A stretch of DNA of 64,000 nucleotides, taken from the NCBI GenBank assembly GCA_964449775.1, contig CAYVBQ010000002.1:124001-188000 (forward strand). The letters run 5' to 3'. Positions within the stretch are counted from its first letter, which is position 1. Each line of letters starts with the position of its first letter. This DNA comes from Fen-1258 sp964449775. GTDB lineage: Bacteria > Bacteroidota > Ignavibacteria > Ignavibacteriales > Melioribacteraceae. The notes under the pieces are model-generated. The model saw only the letters and a list, made by a program, of their open reading frames with translations, ran no database searches and had not been told where the DNA came from. Below, piece by piece: positions 19,057-28,796 of the stretch. Position numbers and translations under genes: made by a program.

Positions 19057-20319
19057 TTAGTCAATTTTGACTCTATTTTTCTTTTTCTTAAAGTCTTTAG
19101 TTGCTTTCTGCATCTCTTCCTCTATTTTTTTCTTTAGCGAGTCCTTCATGAAGGGATTAAACATCCTCGATAACGAATCCATTTGAGAACCAAACTTTTC
19201 CCAATCTTGCACACCCGTCTTTGAGAGCATTTCCAATGTTTTGTCAACAATTTCATAAGGGTTAATAATAATTTCCGGTGCCTCAGGATTATTTTGTCTG
19301 CCTGCATTTTTCGTATTGTATTTGTCTTGTCCAAATTGGATGGATATTTTTTTCATTTTATTCGCGGCTTCGTTTAACTTAATTCTAATTTTTTCTTGGA
19401 TGGCTTTGGGTAAGTCCATGGATTCAACCGGCACCACAACTTTGCAAATATTCGAATCTGTATTGAAAGAAATGTCGGCAGGTGGTAATATCTTTTCGTC
19501 AAGAAGCCTTTGGTTCGTTCCTTCAAATTGTATATTTAGATAAGGTACAGAGAGTGCAACTTCATATTTACTCTTCTCAATATCGCTTAAATGCTGATTA
19601 AATTTTTCCTGATCCCATTTGAAATAAGAACGGGCAACTGTGTCCGGTGTGATTAAGAGATATTCGTTCTGAGGAATTTTTTTAGCAGATGAGATTATAT
19701 CTGCAAACTCATTTTTGTCGTTATAATTAAAATGTTCGGCAAATAAATCTCTCGATTTTGATTGGTTGATTTTTTGTACAAATGTCACAAGATCAGCCAA
19801 CACAGCTTGTTGTATTTCGCCCAATTTAGGATTAACAGCGTAAGTATTCTTTTCGTTCACCAATACCGAAGAGTATATTTCTTTTTTATATGAATTCAGT
19901 ATCGAATCGGCTTCACCTTTTTCTGTATCATTCATCCCCATGTATTTTACAAAAGTCTCATAGTTTTTTGTGTTGGGATTATAGCCTGTGGTTTTAATTA
20001 CAAAGGTATTATTGCCGGGTTGGTCACCGGAAATTTCGAGGATTTTGTTTCTATCCTTATCCAATGGTAAAGTATTGTATAAAGCAAAATTGAAAACATC
20101 TTCATTCGAAATTTTAGTTTGATATAAGAGTGGCTTTAAATTCTCTGCATAAAATGAAAGTAAGTTAATCTTTCCCTCCTCTATCATTTTGTTTATATCT
20201 CGTTTGTTGTGCTTAAAGAAGAACATGAGAGAAATAGTGAGGAATATCAAAAGAACAAAAGGAAAATATTTTCTGACTTGTTCAAAACCAAAAAACTTTT
20301 TTTCCGTTTGTTCTATCAT
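19057..20319 (-). CDS. Membrane-anchored protein of unknown function beside ECF sigma factor
   Basis: A 420-residue protein I do not recognise. One membrane helix lies at about residues 18-36 (FPFVLLIFLTISLMFFF), with a short basic cytoplasmic N-terminus and about 380 residues outside. The C-terminal 50 residues are strongly charged and end in KDFKKKKNRVKID. Its ATG starts one base after the sigma factor stop codon, so translation is probably coupled. The position is where an anti-sigma factor is often found, but the cytoplasmic part is too short for a classical anti-sigma domain. Confidence 0.6.
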   Translation of the reverse strand: MIEQTEKKFFGFEQVRKYFPFVLLIFLTISLMFFFKHNKRDINKMIEEGKINLLSFYAENLKPLLYQTKISNEDVFNFALYNTLPLDKDRNKILEISGDQPGNNTFVIKTTGYNPNTKNYETFVKYMGMNDTEKGEADSILNSYKKEIYSSVLVNEKNTYAVNPKLGEIQQAVLADLVTFVQKINQSKSRDLFAEHFNYNDKNEFADIISSAKKIPQNEYLLITPDTVARSYFKWDQEKFNQHLSDIEKSKYEVALSVPYLNIQFEGTNQRLLDEKILPPADISFNTDSNICKVVVPVESMDLPKAIQEKIRIKLNEAANKMKKISIQFGQDKYNTKNAGRQNNPEAPEIIINPYEIVDKTLEMLSKTGVQDWEKFGSQMDSLSRMFNPFMKDSLKKKIEEEMQKATKDFKKKKNRVKID

Positions 20320-20320
20320 T

Positions 20321-20923
20321 CTAATATGCTTTTAATTCTTTTTGATACGGCTCAAGAATTATTTTTAAACTTTCACGTGCGCGGAAAATTCTTGATTTAA
20401 TAGTCCCAACTTCTGTTCCAAGCTGTTCAGCAATCTCTTTGTAACTTAAGCCCTGTATATCCCTCAGCACCAGAGGCAGTTTCAGTTTCTCGGGTAATTT
20501 CTCAATTGCGTTTCTAACCAATTGTGGTATATCTACATCTTCAGAAAAAGGTCCGGTTCCATATTCACTATCAGAATCCTTGATGGGAACGAAGATGCTG
20601 CGAACTCTTTTCTTCCTTAAGTAATCTCTACATTTATTAACTGTGATTCTATAAAGCCATGTTGTAAACTTCGACTCAAAACGGAATTCATTTAACTTGT
20701 GATAGACGCTGATAAAAACATCTTGCGATATGTCATCAACGAACTCCGTATCACCTAAAGTAAGAAATATTAAATTTCTTACTTTATCCTTATGCTTATA
20801 GACAAGGATTCTAAATGTAGATTCCTCACCATTTATAAACGATCGGATAAGAGTAAAGTCTTCGTCTTTTTCTCCTTTCGATTCGGTAAAATCAAACTGG
20901 TCTTTGTCTTTTCCTAATTCCAT
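20321..20923 (-). CDS. ECF-family RNA polymerase sigma factor (RpoE-like)
   Basis: A 200-residue sigma-70 family protein with region 2 (FVDDISQDVFISVYHKL, then FTTWLYRITVNKCRDYLRKK) and region 4 (LPEKLKLPLVLRDIQGLSYKEIAEQLGTEVGTIKSRI). About 25 residues of acidic N-terminus precede region 2. It is transcribed with the membrane protein at 19057 and divergently from the STAS gene at 21158. Which promoters it serves cannot be told. Confidence 0.92.
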   Translation of the reverse strand: MELGKDKDQFDFTESKGEKDEDFTLIRSFINGEESTFRILVYKHKDKVRNLIFLTLGDTEFVDDISQDVFISVYHKLNEFRFESKFTTWLYRITVNKCRDYLRKKRVRSIFVPIKDSDSEYGTGPFSEDVDIPQLVRNAIEKLPEKLKLPLVLRDIQGLSYKEIAEQLGTEVGTIKSRIFRARESLKIILEPYQKELKAY

Positions 20924-21157
20924 GCTTTTAGACGAGAATAATTATTTAATGTTCCTCTAAAACTTATGATTAATCAAAGATAAATCACAATGTTAAGGAC
21001 AGTTAAAATAACTTTCTTTTTACTGGTCTATTCAATAATTTAGCTGCCAATATAAATATTTGTGAATTATTATCTCCATTCTTCAATTTTTATTTTCAAA
21101 CGGCATTGAATTAGATAAAATTGATAACTAACTTTAAATTAAACTTGAGGAGAAACT

Positions 21158-21496
21158 ATGAAGGTCAAACAAGTCGAAAAATACGGCGCAGTAATAATTG
21201 AACTGAAAGGAAATGTAATGGGTGGGCCTGAAGCCCAAGAGTTTAGCGATCTACTTCATAAACTGCTCGAGGAAGGCAAGAAAAACGTCATTATTGATTT
21301 AGCCGAGACAAAATTCATGAATAGCTCCGGTCTCGGTATGTTAATAAGCGGATATACAACCGTGAAGAATGGCGGTGGTGCAATGAAACTTGCAAACGCA
21401 ACTGAAAAAATTGAGAGTCTTCTTGTAATCACTAAACTCATTACAATTTTTGAACACTTTACATCTGTTGACGAAGCGGTCGAGAGTTTCAAATAG
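21158..21496 (+). CDS. STAS-domain anti-sigma factor antagonist
   Basis: A 112-residue SpoIIAA/RsbV-like STAS protein; the putative phospho-serine lies in KFMNSSGLGML near residue 57. It is a second STAS protein separate from the one at 16540 and could be another client of the RsbW-like kinase or of an unlinked one. It has its own GAGGAG ribosome site and its own terminator. The 234-base region upstream is shared with the divergent sigma gene; I see no clear operator in it. Confidence 0.9.
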   Translation: MKVKQVEKYGAVIIELKGNVMGGPEAQEFSDLLHKLLEEGKKNVIIDLAETKFMNSSGLGMLISGYTTVKNGGGAMKLANATEKIESLLVITKLITIFEHFTSVDEAVESFK

Positions 21497-21507
21497 TATT
21501 TTTTTGA

Positions 21508-21535
21508 ACTCCGGCGGAGTTTTGCCGGAGTTTTT
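21508..21535 (+). terminator. Terminator after STAS gene
   Basis: ACTCCGGC at 21508-21515 pairs with GCCGGAGT at 21524-21531, followed by T residues. It lies 12 bases past the STAS stop and before purA. Confidence 0.85.
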
Positions 21536-21563
21536 ACCCACCTACATTTTATCCGAGGAATAA

Positions 21564-22832
21564 ATGAGTGTAACTGTAATTGTCGGTAGCCAATGGGGAG
21601 ACGAAGGCAAAGGAAAGATTGTTGATATTTTAAGCGAGCGTTTTGATATTGTAGTTCGATATCAAGGCGGCGCTAACGCCGGGCACACAGTGGAAATCGG
21701 TGACAAGAAATTTATTCTTCATCTTATCCCATCCGGAATCTTAAGAGAAAATGTCATGTGTGTAATTGGTAACGGTGTCGTCATTGATCCGAAGGCACTT
21801 CTTGATGAAATTAAATTATTAGAAGGCATGGGCATCAGTATTAAGGGCAGACTTTTGATCAGCCATAATGCACATTTAATAATGCCATATCATAAGCTCT
21901 TAGATTCCCTAAGTGAAAGCAGTTCATCAAAAATTGGCACAACCGGTCGCGGAATTGGACCCTGTTATATAGATAAATACGCTCGTAAGGGAATCAAGAT
22001 TGTTGACCTCCTGGATAAACAAGTTCTTGAAGAAAAAATAAAACTGAACATCGAAGAGAAAAATAATCTTCTTAAAAAAGTTTACAACCAGCAAGAACTC
22101 GATGTTAATAAAATCATTAAAGAGTATCTTGAGTTCGACAACGCGATAGATCAGTACATAACAGATTCTGCCCTCTATCTTAACTCCGCTCTTGACGAAG
22201 GTAAATCAATTTTATTGGAAGGCGCCCAAGGCGCATTATTAGATGTCGATTTCGGGACGTATCCTTTCGTTACATCATCGAATCCGACTTCTGGTGGCGC
22301 ATGCACAGGGTCTGGTATTCCACCCACTAAAATTACTTCTGTTGTCGGAATTGTTAAAGCGTATACCACACGCGTCGGCTTAGGCCCATTTCCAACGGAA
22401 CTTTTAGATAAGGATGGAGAAGATTTAAGGAAAGTCGGCGCTGAATTTGGTGCAACAACAGGCAGACCCAGAAGATGCGGTTGGTATGATGCATTCCTCG
22501 TAAATTATTCACGAATGATAAACGGAATTCAAAGAGCAGCCGTTACTAAACTTGACGTTCTAAGCCATTTTGATGAAATAAAAGTCTGTGTCGCTTATGA
22601 AATCAACGGTAAACGCCTGAAATCTTTTCCTACAAATGAAAACCAAATGCTGAAAGTTACACCGGTTTATGAAACACTCCCGGGTTGGAAAACTGAGTTA
22701 TCGCAACTTACTAACTTTGACCAATTACCCTCCGAAGCCAAGGAGTATCTTCAGTTTATATCTCAGCAAAGCGGTTTTGAGATTAGCATGATTTCGGTTG
22801 GACCGAACCGTAATCAGACGATAGAGTTATAG
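21564..22832 (+). CDS. purA: Adenylosuccinate synthetase
   Basis: Forms adenylosuccinate from IMP, aspartate and GTP in AMP synthesis. At 422 residues it is full length. The GTP-binding P-loop GSQWGDEGKGKIVD starts at residue 8. GTTGRGIGPCY, LLEGAQGALLDVDFGTYPFVTSSN and the TTGRPRRCGW loop are all conserved. Start is an ATG with GAGGAA upstream. Confidence 0.98.
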   Translation: MSVTVIVGSQWGDEGKGKIVDILSERFDIVVRYQGGANAGHTVEIGDKKFILHLIPSGILRENVMCVIGNGVVIDPKALLDEIKLLEGMGISIKGRLLISHNAHLIMPYHKLLDSLSESSSSKIGTTGRGIGPCYIDKYARKGIKIVDLLDKQVLEEKIKLNIEEKNNLLKKVYNQQELDVNKIIKEYLEFDNAIDQYITDSALYLNSALDEGKSILLEGAQGALLDVDFGTYPFVTSSNPTSGGACTGSGIPPTKITSVVGIVKAYTTRVGLGPFPTELLDKDGEDLRKVGAEFGATTGRPRRCGWYDAFLVNYSRMINGIQRAAVTKLDVLSHFDEIKVCVAYEINGKRLKSFPTNENQMLKVTPVYETLPGWKTELSQLTNFDQLPSEAKEYLQFISQQSGFEISMISVGPNRNQTIEL

Positions 22833-22911
22833 AATCATTTTTACCCTTTCTTTTTTTTAGGATAAACTGTTTCGTAAATTTCATTAGCAATGTTTTTATT
22901 TGGAGACAAAA

Positions 22912-24117
22912 ATGAAAATGTCCGGTGGACCGGCTTCATTGAATTTGAAGCTGGGATTATTAGTTATTGGTGCAGCAATAGCATTCGGGACGCTTTATTA
23001 TACTCAGAACCTTGTTAGTAGACTCCAGGAAAGAGAAAAAGAAATTGTTAAGCTATATGCAAGCGGACTTGAAGACGTTGCCAATACAGAATCACCAACT
23101 TCAGATTTCACTTTTATCTTTCAAAACATAATTCAAAGAATTGATTTCCCACTCATACTAACCGATAATAAAGATCAAATCACTTCAACAAAGAACATTA
23201 CCCTTGAGCCCAACTTAAAAGACGAAGAACTCAAAATCTTTCTTAATCGGAAAATAAAATTGCTATCCACTCAACATCCGCCAATCGGTATTAAATCTCC
23301 GGACGGAAAGATCATTCAAAAAATTTACTATGGTGACTCCGATCTGGTTCAACGATTAAGATATTACCCTTTCCTCCAGATTATTTTTGCATTACTATTT
23401 ATTATCATAGCATATTCAAGTTTCAGTTACATTAAGAAAAGTGAGCATAGAAATATTTGGGTTGGAATGTCGAAAGAAACAGCACATCAGCTTGGTACAC
23501 CAATTTCCAGTTTAATGGGCTGGAACGAAATGTTAAAAATGAATTACAATAATCAAGATAAAGTTTTAGATATTTCTGATGAGATCAACAGCGACTTGAC
23601 CCGCCTCAATAAAATCACAAAACGTTTCTCCAAAATTGGATCCAAGCCGGAATTACATGACGAATCTCCATATATAACGATTGAACATGTTTCAAATTAC
23701 TTTCAGAGGCGACTTCCCCAGCTTGGGAAAAATGTTATGATAAATCTTGAAGGGAACAAAGATTTAAAAGCCATGATGAATAGCGAACTTTTCGAATGGG
23801 TAATAGAAAATTTAATCAAGAATGCTCTTGATGCGATTGAAACTAAGGATGGAAAAATAAATTTTAAAATTGATGAGAACCGGAATAAAATTGAAATCGA
23901 AATTTCAGATAACGGTAAAGGGATCGAGAGCAATAGGAAAAAAGATATTTTCCGTCCCGGTTACAGCACCAAAAGACGCGGCTGGGGTTTAGGCTTGAGT
24001 CTATCGAAAAGAATAGTTGAAGATTATCATAAAGGGAAAATTTTTGTTAAACATTCTGCATTAAATGAAGGAACCACTTTTAAGATCATACTTAATAAAC
24101 CGGAAAAAACTACCTGA
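22912..24117 (+). CDS. Sensor histidine kinase, two membrane helices
   Basis: A kinase of about 401 residues. Membrane helices lie at about 11-31 and 150-172, enclosing a periplasmic region of about 115 residues. The phosphoacceptor is in VGMSKETAHQLGTPISSL. The ATPase domain shows the N box ENLIKNALDAIE, the G1 motif ISDNGKGIE and a G2-like GWGLGLSLSKRI. I start at the ATG at 22912, with GGAG seven bases upstream; a TTG at 22900 is in frame but inside the ribosome site. No response regulator is adjacent. Confidence 0.87.
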   Translation: MKMSGGPASLNLKLGLLVIGAAIAFGTLYYTQNLVSRLQEREKEIVKLYASGLEDVANTESPTSDFTFIFQNIIQRIDFPLILTDNKDQITSTKNITLEPNLKDEELKIFLNRKIKLLSTQHPPIGIKSPDGKIIQKIYYGDSDLVQRLRYYPFLQIIFALLFIIIAYSSFSYIKKSEHRNIWVGMSKETAHQLGTPISSLMGWNEMLKMNYNNQDKVLDISDEINSDLTRLNKITKRFSKIGSKPELHDESPYITIEHVSNYFQRRLPQLGKNVMINLEGNKDLKAMMNSELFEWVIENLIKNALDAIETKDGKINFKIDENRNKIEIEISDNGKGIESNRKKDIFRPGYSTKRRGWGLGLSLSKRIVEDYHKGKIFVKHSALNEGTTFKIILNKPEKTT

Positions 24118-24287
24118 AGAATGGGTATGTAATTAACGAAACTGCTTCATATTGGAATCATGCCTTGATCTTGCAAATGCAACCATTTGCTTAGAATCTT
24201 GATTTAACACTCAAAATGGAATCTTCTGAAGATAGTGCCTTATAGTAAATTTTGAATTCCTTGGTATTTCATCTTCCTTTCCTCTGG

Positions 24288-24384
24288 TATAATTGTTGAC
24301 TTATTATTAATGATACTAAATAAGCACCCTCCTTATTAGATGTCACACTGCTACGGTTCGCCCTCAACCGTAGCAGTTTTTTTT
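24288..24384 (+). ncRNA. Possible small RNA or leaderless transcript ending in a strong terminator
   Basis: The stretch 24118-24562 has no convincing gene. It holds a perfect TATAAT at 24288-24293 and, 60 bases on, a strong terminator. No good -35 box is seen. A transcript from about 24300 to 24384 would be 80-90 bases. It may instead be only the trailer of the kinase gene. Confidence 0.25.
24348..24384 (+). terminator. Strong rho-independent terminator
   Basis: An 11-bp perfect stem, CTGCTACGGTT at 24348-24358 with AACCGTAGCAG at 24366-24376, a 7-base loop and eight T residues. It is 230 bases past the kinase stop, an unusually long distance, so it may end a separate RNA. Confidence 0.9.
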
Positions 24385-24565
24385 GATCCATCGAATATTC
24401 TATCAACTTACTTGAAACATTTTGCTTATCCGAGAAATTATTTGATGAACATCCTTTGAAGATAAAATCAAGAGCCACTACCGACATTTTCTTCTATGCT
24501 AAAAGAGATTTCGGTTAAAAATATTTCGTAATTTGACTTCGGAAAGAGACAATTATAGGTGATTG

Positions 24566-25060
24566 ATGAGCTCGAAAGAATCTGTGCGCCCTTCATGGGA
24601 TGAATATTTTTTAAAAGTTGCAATGCTTGTTTCCGAACGCGCAACTTGTCCACGTATGCATTGCGGATGTGTACTTGTGAAAGACAAACAAATTCTTTCA
24701 ACCGGATATAACGGATCAATTCCGGGAGACGGACATTGCGAAGATGACGGATGTATGATTGTAGATAATCATTGTATTCGTACCATTCATGCCGAGATGA
24801 ACGCAATACTGCAGTGTTCATCACATGGTATTAGCACTCAAGGTTCAACGGCTTATATCACAAATATGCCGTGCACTAATTGTTCTAAAGCATTGATAAC
24901 CGCGGGTATCAAAGAGATTGTAATTTTCTCGGACTACCACGATACACTCGCAGAGAAATTTTTCAACATAGCCAATGTGCATATTAAGAGATTGCGGATA
25001 CCTAACAAAGATATTGACTATGATCTTGGAAGATTTACTTCCGCGAAGAAGTTTAAATAA
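24566..25060 (+). CDS. dCMP deaminase family protein
   Basis: A zinc deaminase of about 164 residues that converts dCMP to dUMP (or acts on a related cytidine nucleotide). The zinc site is visible as HAEMNAIL and PCTNCSKAL. The ATCPRMHCGCVLVKD and STGYNGSIPG stretches match the ComE/dCMP deaminase group. The ATG at 24566 gives MSSKESVRPSWDEYF; a TTG one codon earlier is possible. A ribosome site AGGTGA lies close upstream. Confidence 0.92.
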   Translation: MSSKESVRPSWDEYFLKVAMLVSERATCPRMHCGCVLVKDKQILSTGYNGSIPGDGHCEDDGCMIVDNHCIRTIHAEMNAILQCSSHGISTQGSTAYITNMPCTNCSKALITAGIKEIVIFSDYHDTLAEKFFNIANVHIKRLRIPNKDIDYDLGRFTSAKKFK

Positions 25061-25144
25061 TTGCCCTTAGCAGATTGAATAAGTCAGAACAAAAAATACT
25101 ATATTCATCACCCGAAAAACTGAAAGGTAAGATTACTTAGTAAA

Positions 25145-27280
25145 ATGAAGTTAACTAAAGAAAATCTTCAGAAATATATTAAGCCTGATAATTTATTCAG
25201 CAGAGATTTAAGCTGGTTGGAATTTAACCGTCGAGTTCTTGAAGAAGCGCTTAATCCTGATCTTCCGCTCCTCGATAAAATTAAATTTATCTCTATTTTT
25301 TTCTCCAACCTTGATGAATTCTATATGATTCGTATCGCGGGCATCAAGGAACAGTTGCGCGCAAAAGTAATTGATACTTCTATTGACGGGTTAACTCCTA
25401 TCGAGCAGTTAAGGAAGATTGAGCAGACACTGCAACCAATGCTGAAGCAAATAACTGATTACTGGGGTAATGAAATTATTCAGCAATTAAAAGAAAATAA
25501 AATTTCCATTTGTGGTTTGGATGAACTTTCCAAAGAGGATCGTGAATCTCTCAACCAATATTTCATAAAAGAAATCTATCCCGTTCTCACACCTCTCGCA
25601 TTCGATCCCGGTAGACCGTTTCCTTACATCTCCAATTTGAGTTTGAGTTTTGCAATTCTTGTTAAAAAAACAACCGGGGAAAAACATTTTGCGCGTGTAA
25701 AAGTTCCGGGCATTCTTCCAAGGCTGCTGCGCGTTGAAAGTATTATAAAATCCAAATCGAAGAATGGAACCTCAAACGGTGTATATAAGTTCATCTGGAT
25801 CAGTGACCTTATCAAATTAAACTTGCATTTGCTCTTCCCCGGACTTGAGGTAGTTGAAGCATATCGCTTTAGAATTACACGTGATACCGATCTCGAAATT
25901 CAAGAAGATGAAGCTGACGACCTTCTTCAAATGATTGAAGAAAATATAAAACAAAGAAAATTTGGTTCTGTGGTGCGGCTCGAAGTTGAGAAGCAAATGC
26001 CCGAGTATATGATTGACACATTAATTGAAAATCTTGAGATTTCACGCAATGACTTACATATAATTGATGGTAATCTTGGACTTAGTGATTTAATGCTTCT
26101 CTATGATTTACAAGTTCCTCTTCTCAAAGAAAAACCATTTCACCCGGTAACTCCTGAAGTTTTCGAGGAAGAAGAAAATATTTTTTCACTTATCCGCCGG
26201 AAAGACATTCTGCTTCATAATCCTTATGATTCTTTCAACCCGGTGATTGATTTTATAAAAGAAGCTTCACGCGATCCTGAAGTTCTTGCTATTAAACAAA
26301 CTCTCTACCGTGTCGGCACCAATTCCCCCATCGTAAGATATTTGATGGAAGCCGCGGAAAGTAAAAAACAGGTCGCTGTTTTAGTTGAATTGAAAGCTCG
26401 ATTCGATGAAGAGAATAATATTTATTGGGCGCGTGAACTTGAGAAAGCCGGAGTACACGTTGTATACGGTTTACTAGGATTAAAAACGCATGCTAAGATG
26501 ACACTCGTGGTTCGCAAAGAAATTGACGGTGTTAAACGTTACGTTCACATGAGTACCGGTAATTACAACACAACCACTTCAAAAATATATTCTGATCTTG
26601 GTTTATTTACATGTGACGAGGAAATTTGTGCAGATGTTTCTGAGATCTTTAATTTTCTCACCGGCTATTCCGAACAAAAAACTTTTAGAAAGCTATGGGT
26701 TGCACCGGTTAACAAACGGCAAAAATTTTTGGATCTAATTCATAGAGAAATAAAAAATGCTAAAACCGGCGGCAGAGGATATTTGATATTCAAGTTGAAT
26801 TCCCTTGTTGATCCTCTGTTGATTGCAGCTTTATACGAGGCATCATCGAAAGGTGTAAAAATTGATTTGATCATTCGCGGTATATGCTGCTTGATTCCGC
26901 AGATGCCTGGACTGAGCGACAATATACGGGTTATAAGTATTGTTGGAAGATTTTTAGAACATAGCCGCATCTACTATTTTCATAATAACGGCGAGGAAGA
27001 AATTTATTGCAGCAGCGCCGATCTGATGCAGCGTAACCTTGACCGGAGAGTTGAAACAACCTTTCCTATTCTTGATGAGGATTTGAAAAAATTTATAAAG
27101 GTTCATGTACTTGATACTTGTTTGAGTGATAATATTAAAGCACGCGTTTTATTACCAACCGGTAAATATGTTTTTAATCGAAAGGTGTACACTGAGAAAA
27201 AAATAAATCATCAAGAGTTGATGATGCTGCGTTCGTTGCCGGAAATCAAAAAGATTTTACCGCGCGAAGTAATTGAGTAA
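25145..27280 (+). CDS. ppk1: Polyphosphate kinase 1
   Basis: Makes inorganic polyphosphate from ATP. The 711 residues carry all four PPK1 domains. The autophosphorylated histidine lies in VHMSTGNYN and the second catalytic histidine in LEHSRIYYF. The N-terminus FSRDLSWLEFNRRVLEEA and the AVLVELKARFDEENNI segment are diagnostic. The gene converges on feoB with 31 bases between stops. Confidence 0.97.
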   Translation: MKLTKENLQKYIKPDNLFSRDLSWLEFNRRVLEEALNPDLPLLDKIKFISIFFSNLDEFYMIRIAGIKEQLRAKVIDTSIDGLTPIEQLRKIEQTLQPMLKQITDYWGNEIIQQLKENKISICGLDELSKEDRESLNQYFIKEIYPVLTPLAFDPGRPFPYISNLSLSFAILVKKTTGEKHFARVKVPGILPRLLRVESIIKSKSKNGTSNGVYKFIWISDLIKLNLHLLFPGLEVVEAYRFRITRDTDLEIQEDEADDLLQMIEENIKQRKFGSVVRLEVEKQMPEYMIDTLIENLEISRNDLHIIDGNLGLSDLMLLYDLQVPLLKEKPFHPVTPEVFEEEENIFSLIRRKDILLHNPYDSFNPVIDFIKEASRDPEVLAIKQTLYRVGTNSPIVRYLMEAAESKKQVAVLVELKARFDEENNIYWARELEKAGVHVVYGLLGLKTHAKMTLVVRKEIDGVKRYVHMSTGNYNTTTSKIYSDLGLFTCDEEICADVSEIFNFLTGYSEQKTFRKLWVAPVNKRQKFLDLIHREIKNAKTGGRGYLIFKLNSLVDPLLIAALYEASSKGVKIDLIIRGICCLIPQMPGLSDNIRVISIVGRFLEHSRIYYFHNNGEEEIYCSSADLMQRNLDRRVETTFPILDEDLKKFIKVHVLDTCLSDNIKARVLLPTGKYVFNRKVYTEKKINHQELMMLRSLPEIKKILPREVIE

Positions 27281-27311
27281 AATTAATTAGGTAAAAAATT
27301 CCTTCTCATAA

Positions 27312-28730
27312 TTATCCCGCAATCAATCTCCAAATTTGTGTTACGAAGAAACAGATGGTCAACCCCATCACTATCGGAAGAAATGTAGAGATCATCGTCC
27401 ACTTAATACTCTTTGTTTCTTTGTAGATTGTATAGATAGTTGTTGAACATGGATTGTGAAGCAAACTAAACAACATTAAGTTGATTCCGGTTAAGGCAGT
27501 CCAACCTCCTGCATGAAGGATATTTGCAGTATCATTTACGAATTCAAGTTCGAACATCACTCCTGCACCTGCACCCACAGCCATTTTTGTAGTTAACACT
27601 GTAAGCATTAAGACAGTAGGAACAACAATCTCATTTGCTGGAATTGCTATTACATACGCCAGAATAATAACTCCGTTCAATCCAATAAAAAATGCAAATG
27701 GATCAACACCATGAATAAAATATTCAGCCAAACTTAATCCGCTAATTTTTAAATTAGCCACCAGCCAAATTACAATTCCAGCAGGCACGGCAAAGACAAC
27801 TGCGCGCCACAAAACAAAAATTGTTCTATCAACTAAAGATGTGTAAAGTGTTTGAAATAATCTTGGCGGACGATATGGCGGCAGTTCCAAACTAAACGAT
27901 GAAGCTTCACCTTTTAGCACCGTTTTTGAAAGAGCCCATGAGACAATCAGACTAAAAATAACTCCCAACACCGCAACTGAAACCACCGCAGCCGCAGAAG
28001 CAATACCGGCAAGATAAGTCGGAACTGTTCCACCAATAAATATAGTAGCTATCAATATTTGCGTAGGCCAACGACCGTTACATAAAGAGAAATTATTTGT
28101 GATGATTGCAATTATTCTCTCGCGAGGACTATCAATGATGCGTGTTGCAATAACACCGGCGGCATTGCAGCCAAAACCCATACTCATCGTTAAAGCTTGT
28201 TTACCATGTGCGCCAACTCTTCTATATAAATTATCCATATTGAATGCCACACGAGGCAAATATCCAAAATCTTCCAACAGAGTAAACATTGGGAAGAATA
28301 TTGCCATTGGCGGCAGCATCACACTAACAACCCAGGCTCCGGCTAGGTATGCACCGTCAATCAGCAATCCGGTAATCCACCAAGGGATTTGGATTGAGTT
28401 CAAGAAATTTTTTAGGAACGGATGAATTGTATCTACTAAAATAAATGATATCCAACCTGAAGGAATGTTGGATCCAATGATTGTCAACCAAAAAACTAAA
28501 GCTAGTAAAAGAAACATTATTGGGAAGCCTGTCCATTTACCTGTAACTATCCTATCAATGAAGCGATCAAGATCAAACTTAGGCTTTTCACCCACTCGTG
28601 TTACAACCTTACCAGCGATCTCGGATGCATCTTTATAGATAGACTCAAGAATCGAGTCGTGAAAATTTTCACCAACTTCCCACCTTAATTTATTTGCGGT
28701 AGACAATATTTCTTCAGTTCTATTCATCAT
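27312..28730 (-). CDS. feoB: Ferrous iron transporter FeoB, membrane part (split protein)
   Basis: The membrane half of FeoB, 472 residues. It starts in the helical linker (LRWEVGENFHDSILESIYKD) and continues with two Gate/nucleoside-recognition regions (GFGCNAAGVIATRIIDSPRERI; MFSLLHNPCSTTIYTIYKE) and about ten membrane helices. The cysteines of these Gate motifs, proposed to contact Fe(II), are kept. The GTPase half is a separate gene at 29239; a nuclease-like cassette lies between. Both halves have their own start and ribosome site, so a two-chain transporter is likely. Confidence 0.93.
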   Translation of the reverse strand: MMNRTEEILSTANKLRWEVGENFHDSILESIYKDASEIAGKVVTRVGEKPKFDLDRFIDRIVTGKWTGFPIMFLLLALVFWLTIIGSNIPSGWISFILVDTIHPFLKNFLNSIQIPWWITGLLIDGAYLAGAWVVSVMLPPMAIFFPMFTLLEDFGYLPRVAFNMDNLYRRVGAHGKQALTMSMGFGCNAAGVIATRIIDSPRERIIAIITNNFSLCNGRWPTQILIATIFIGGTVPTYLAGIASAAAVVSVAVLGVIFSLIVSWALSKTVLKGEASSFSLELPPYRPPRLFQTLYTSLVDRTIFVLWRAVVFAVPAGIVIWLVANLKISGLSLAEYFIHGVDPFAFFIGLNGVIILAYVIAIPANEIVVPTVLMLTVLTTKMAVGAGAGVMFELEFVNDTANILHAGGWTALTGINLMLFSLLHNPCSTTIYTIYKETKSIKWTMISTFLPIVMGLTICFFVTQIWRLIAG

Positions 28731-28755
28731 TCTTTTACCTAAAGTGACTTAAAGC

Positions 28756-28795
28756 AAACCGCGAAGACAATAAGAATTCGCAAAGAGCGCAAAAG
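28756..28795. repeat. Left terminal inverted repeat of GxxExxY cassette
   Basis: Carries the outer AACCGCRAAG and the inner GCAAAG-RCGCAAAA motifs, shared in inverse order with the copy at 29183-29222. It starts one base beyond the GxxExxY stop codon. Confidence 0.6.
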
Positions 28796-28796
28796 T

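Noticed and set aside
24269..24824. Two minus-strand open frames of 72 and 118 codons
   Set aside because: One covers the orphan terminator and the other lies antisense to the dCMP deaminase; neither has recognisable protein features or a good ribosome site.
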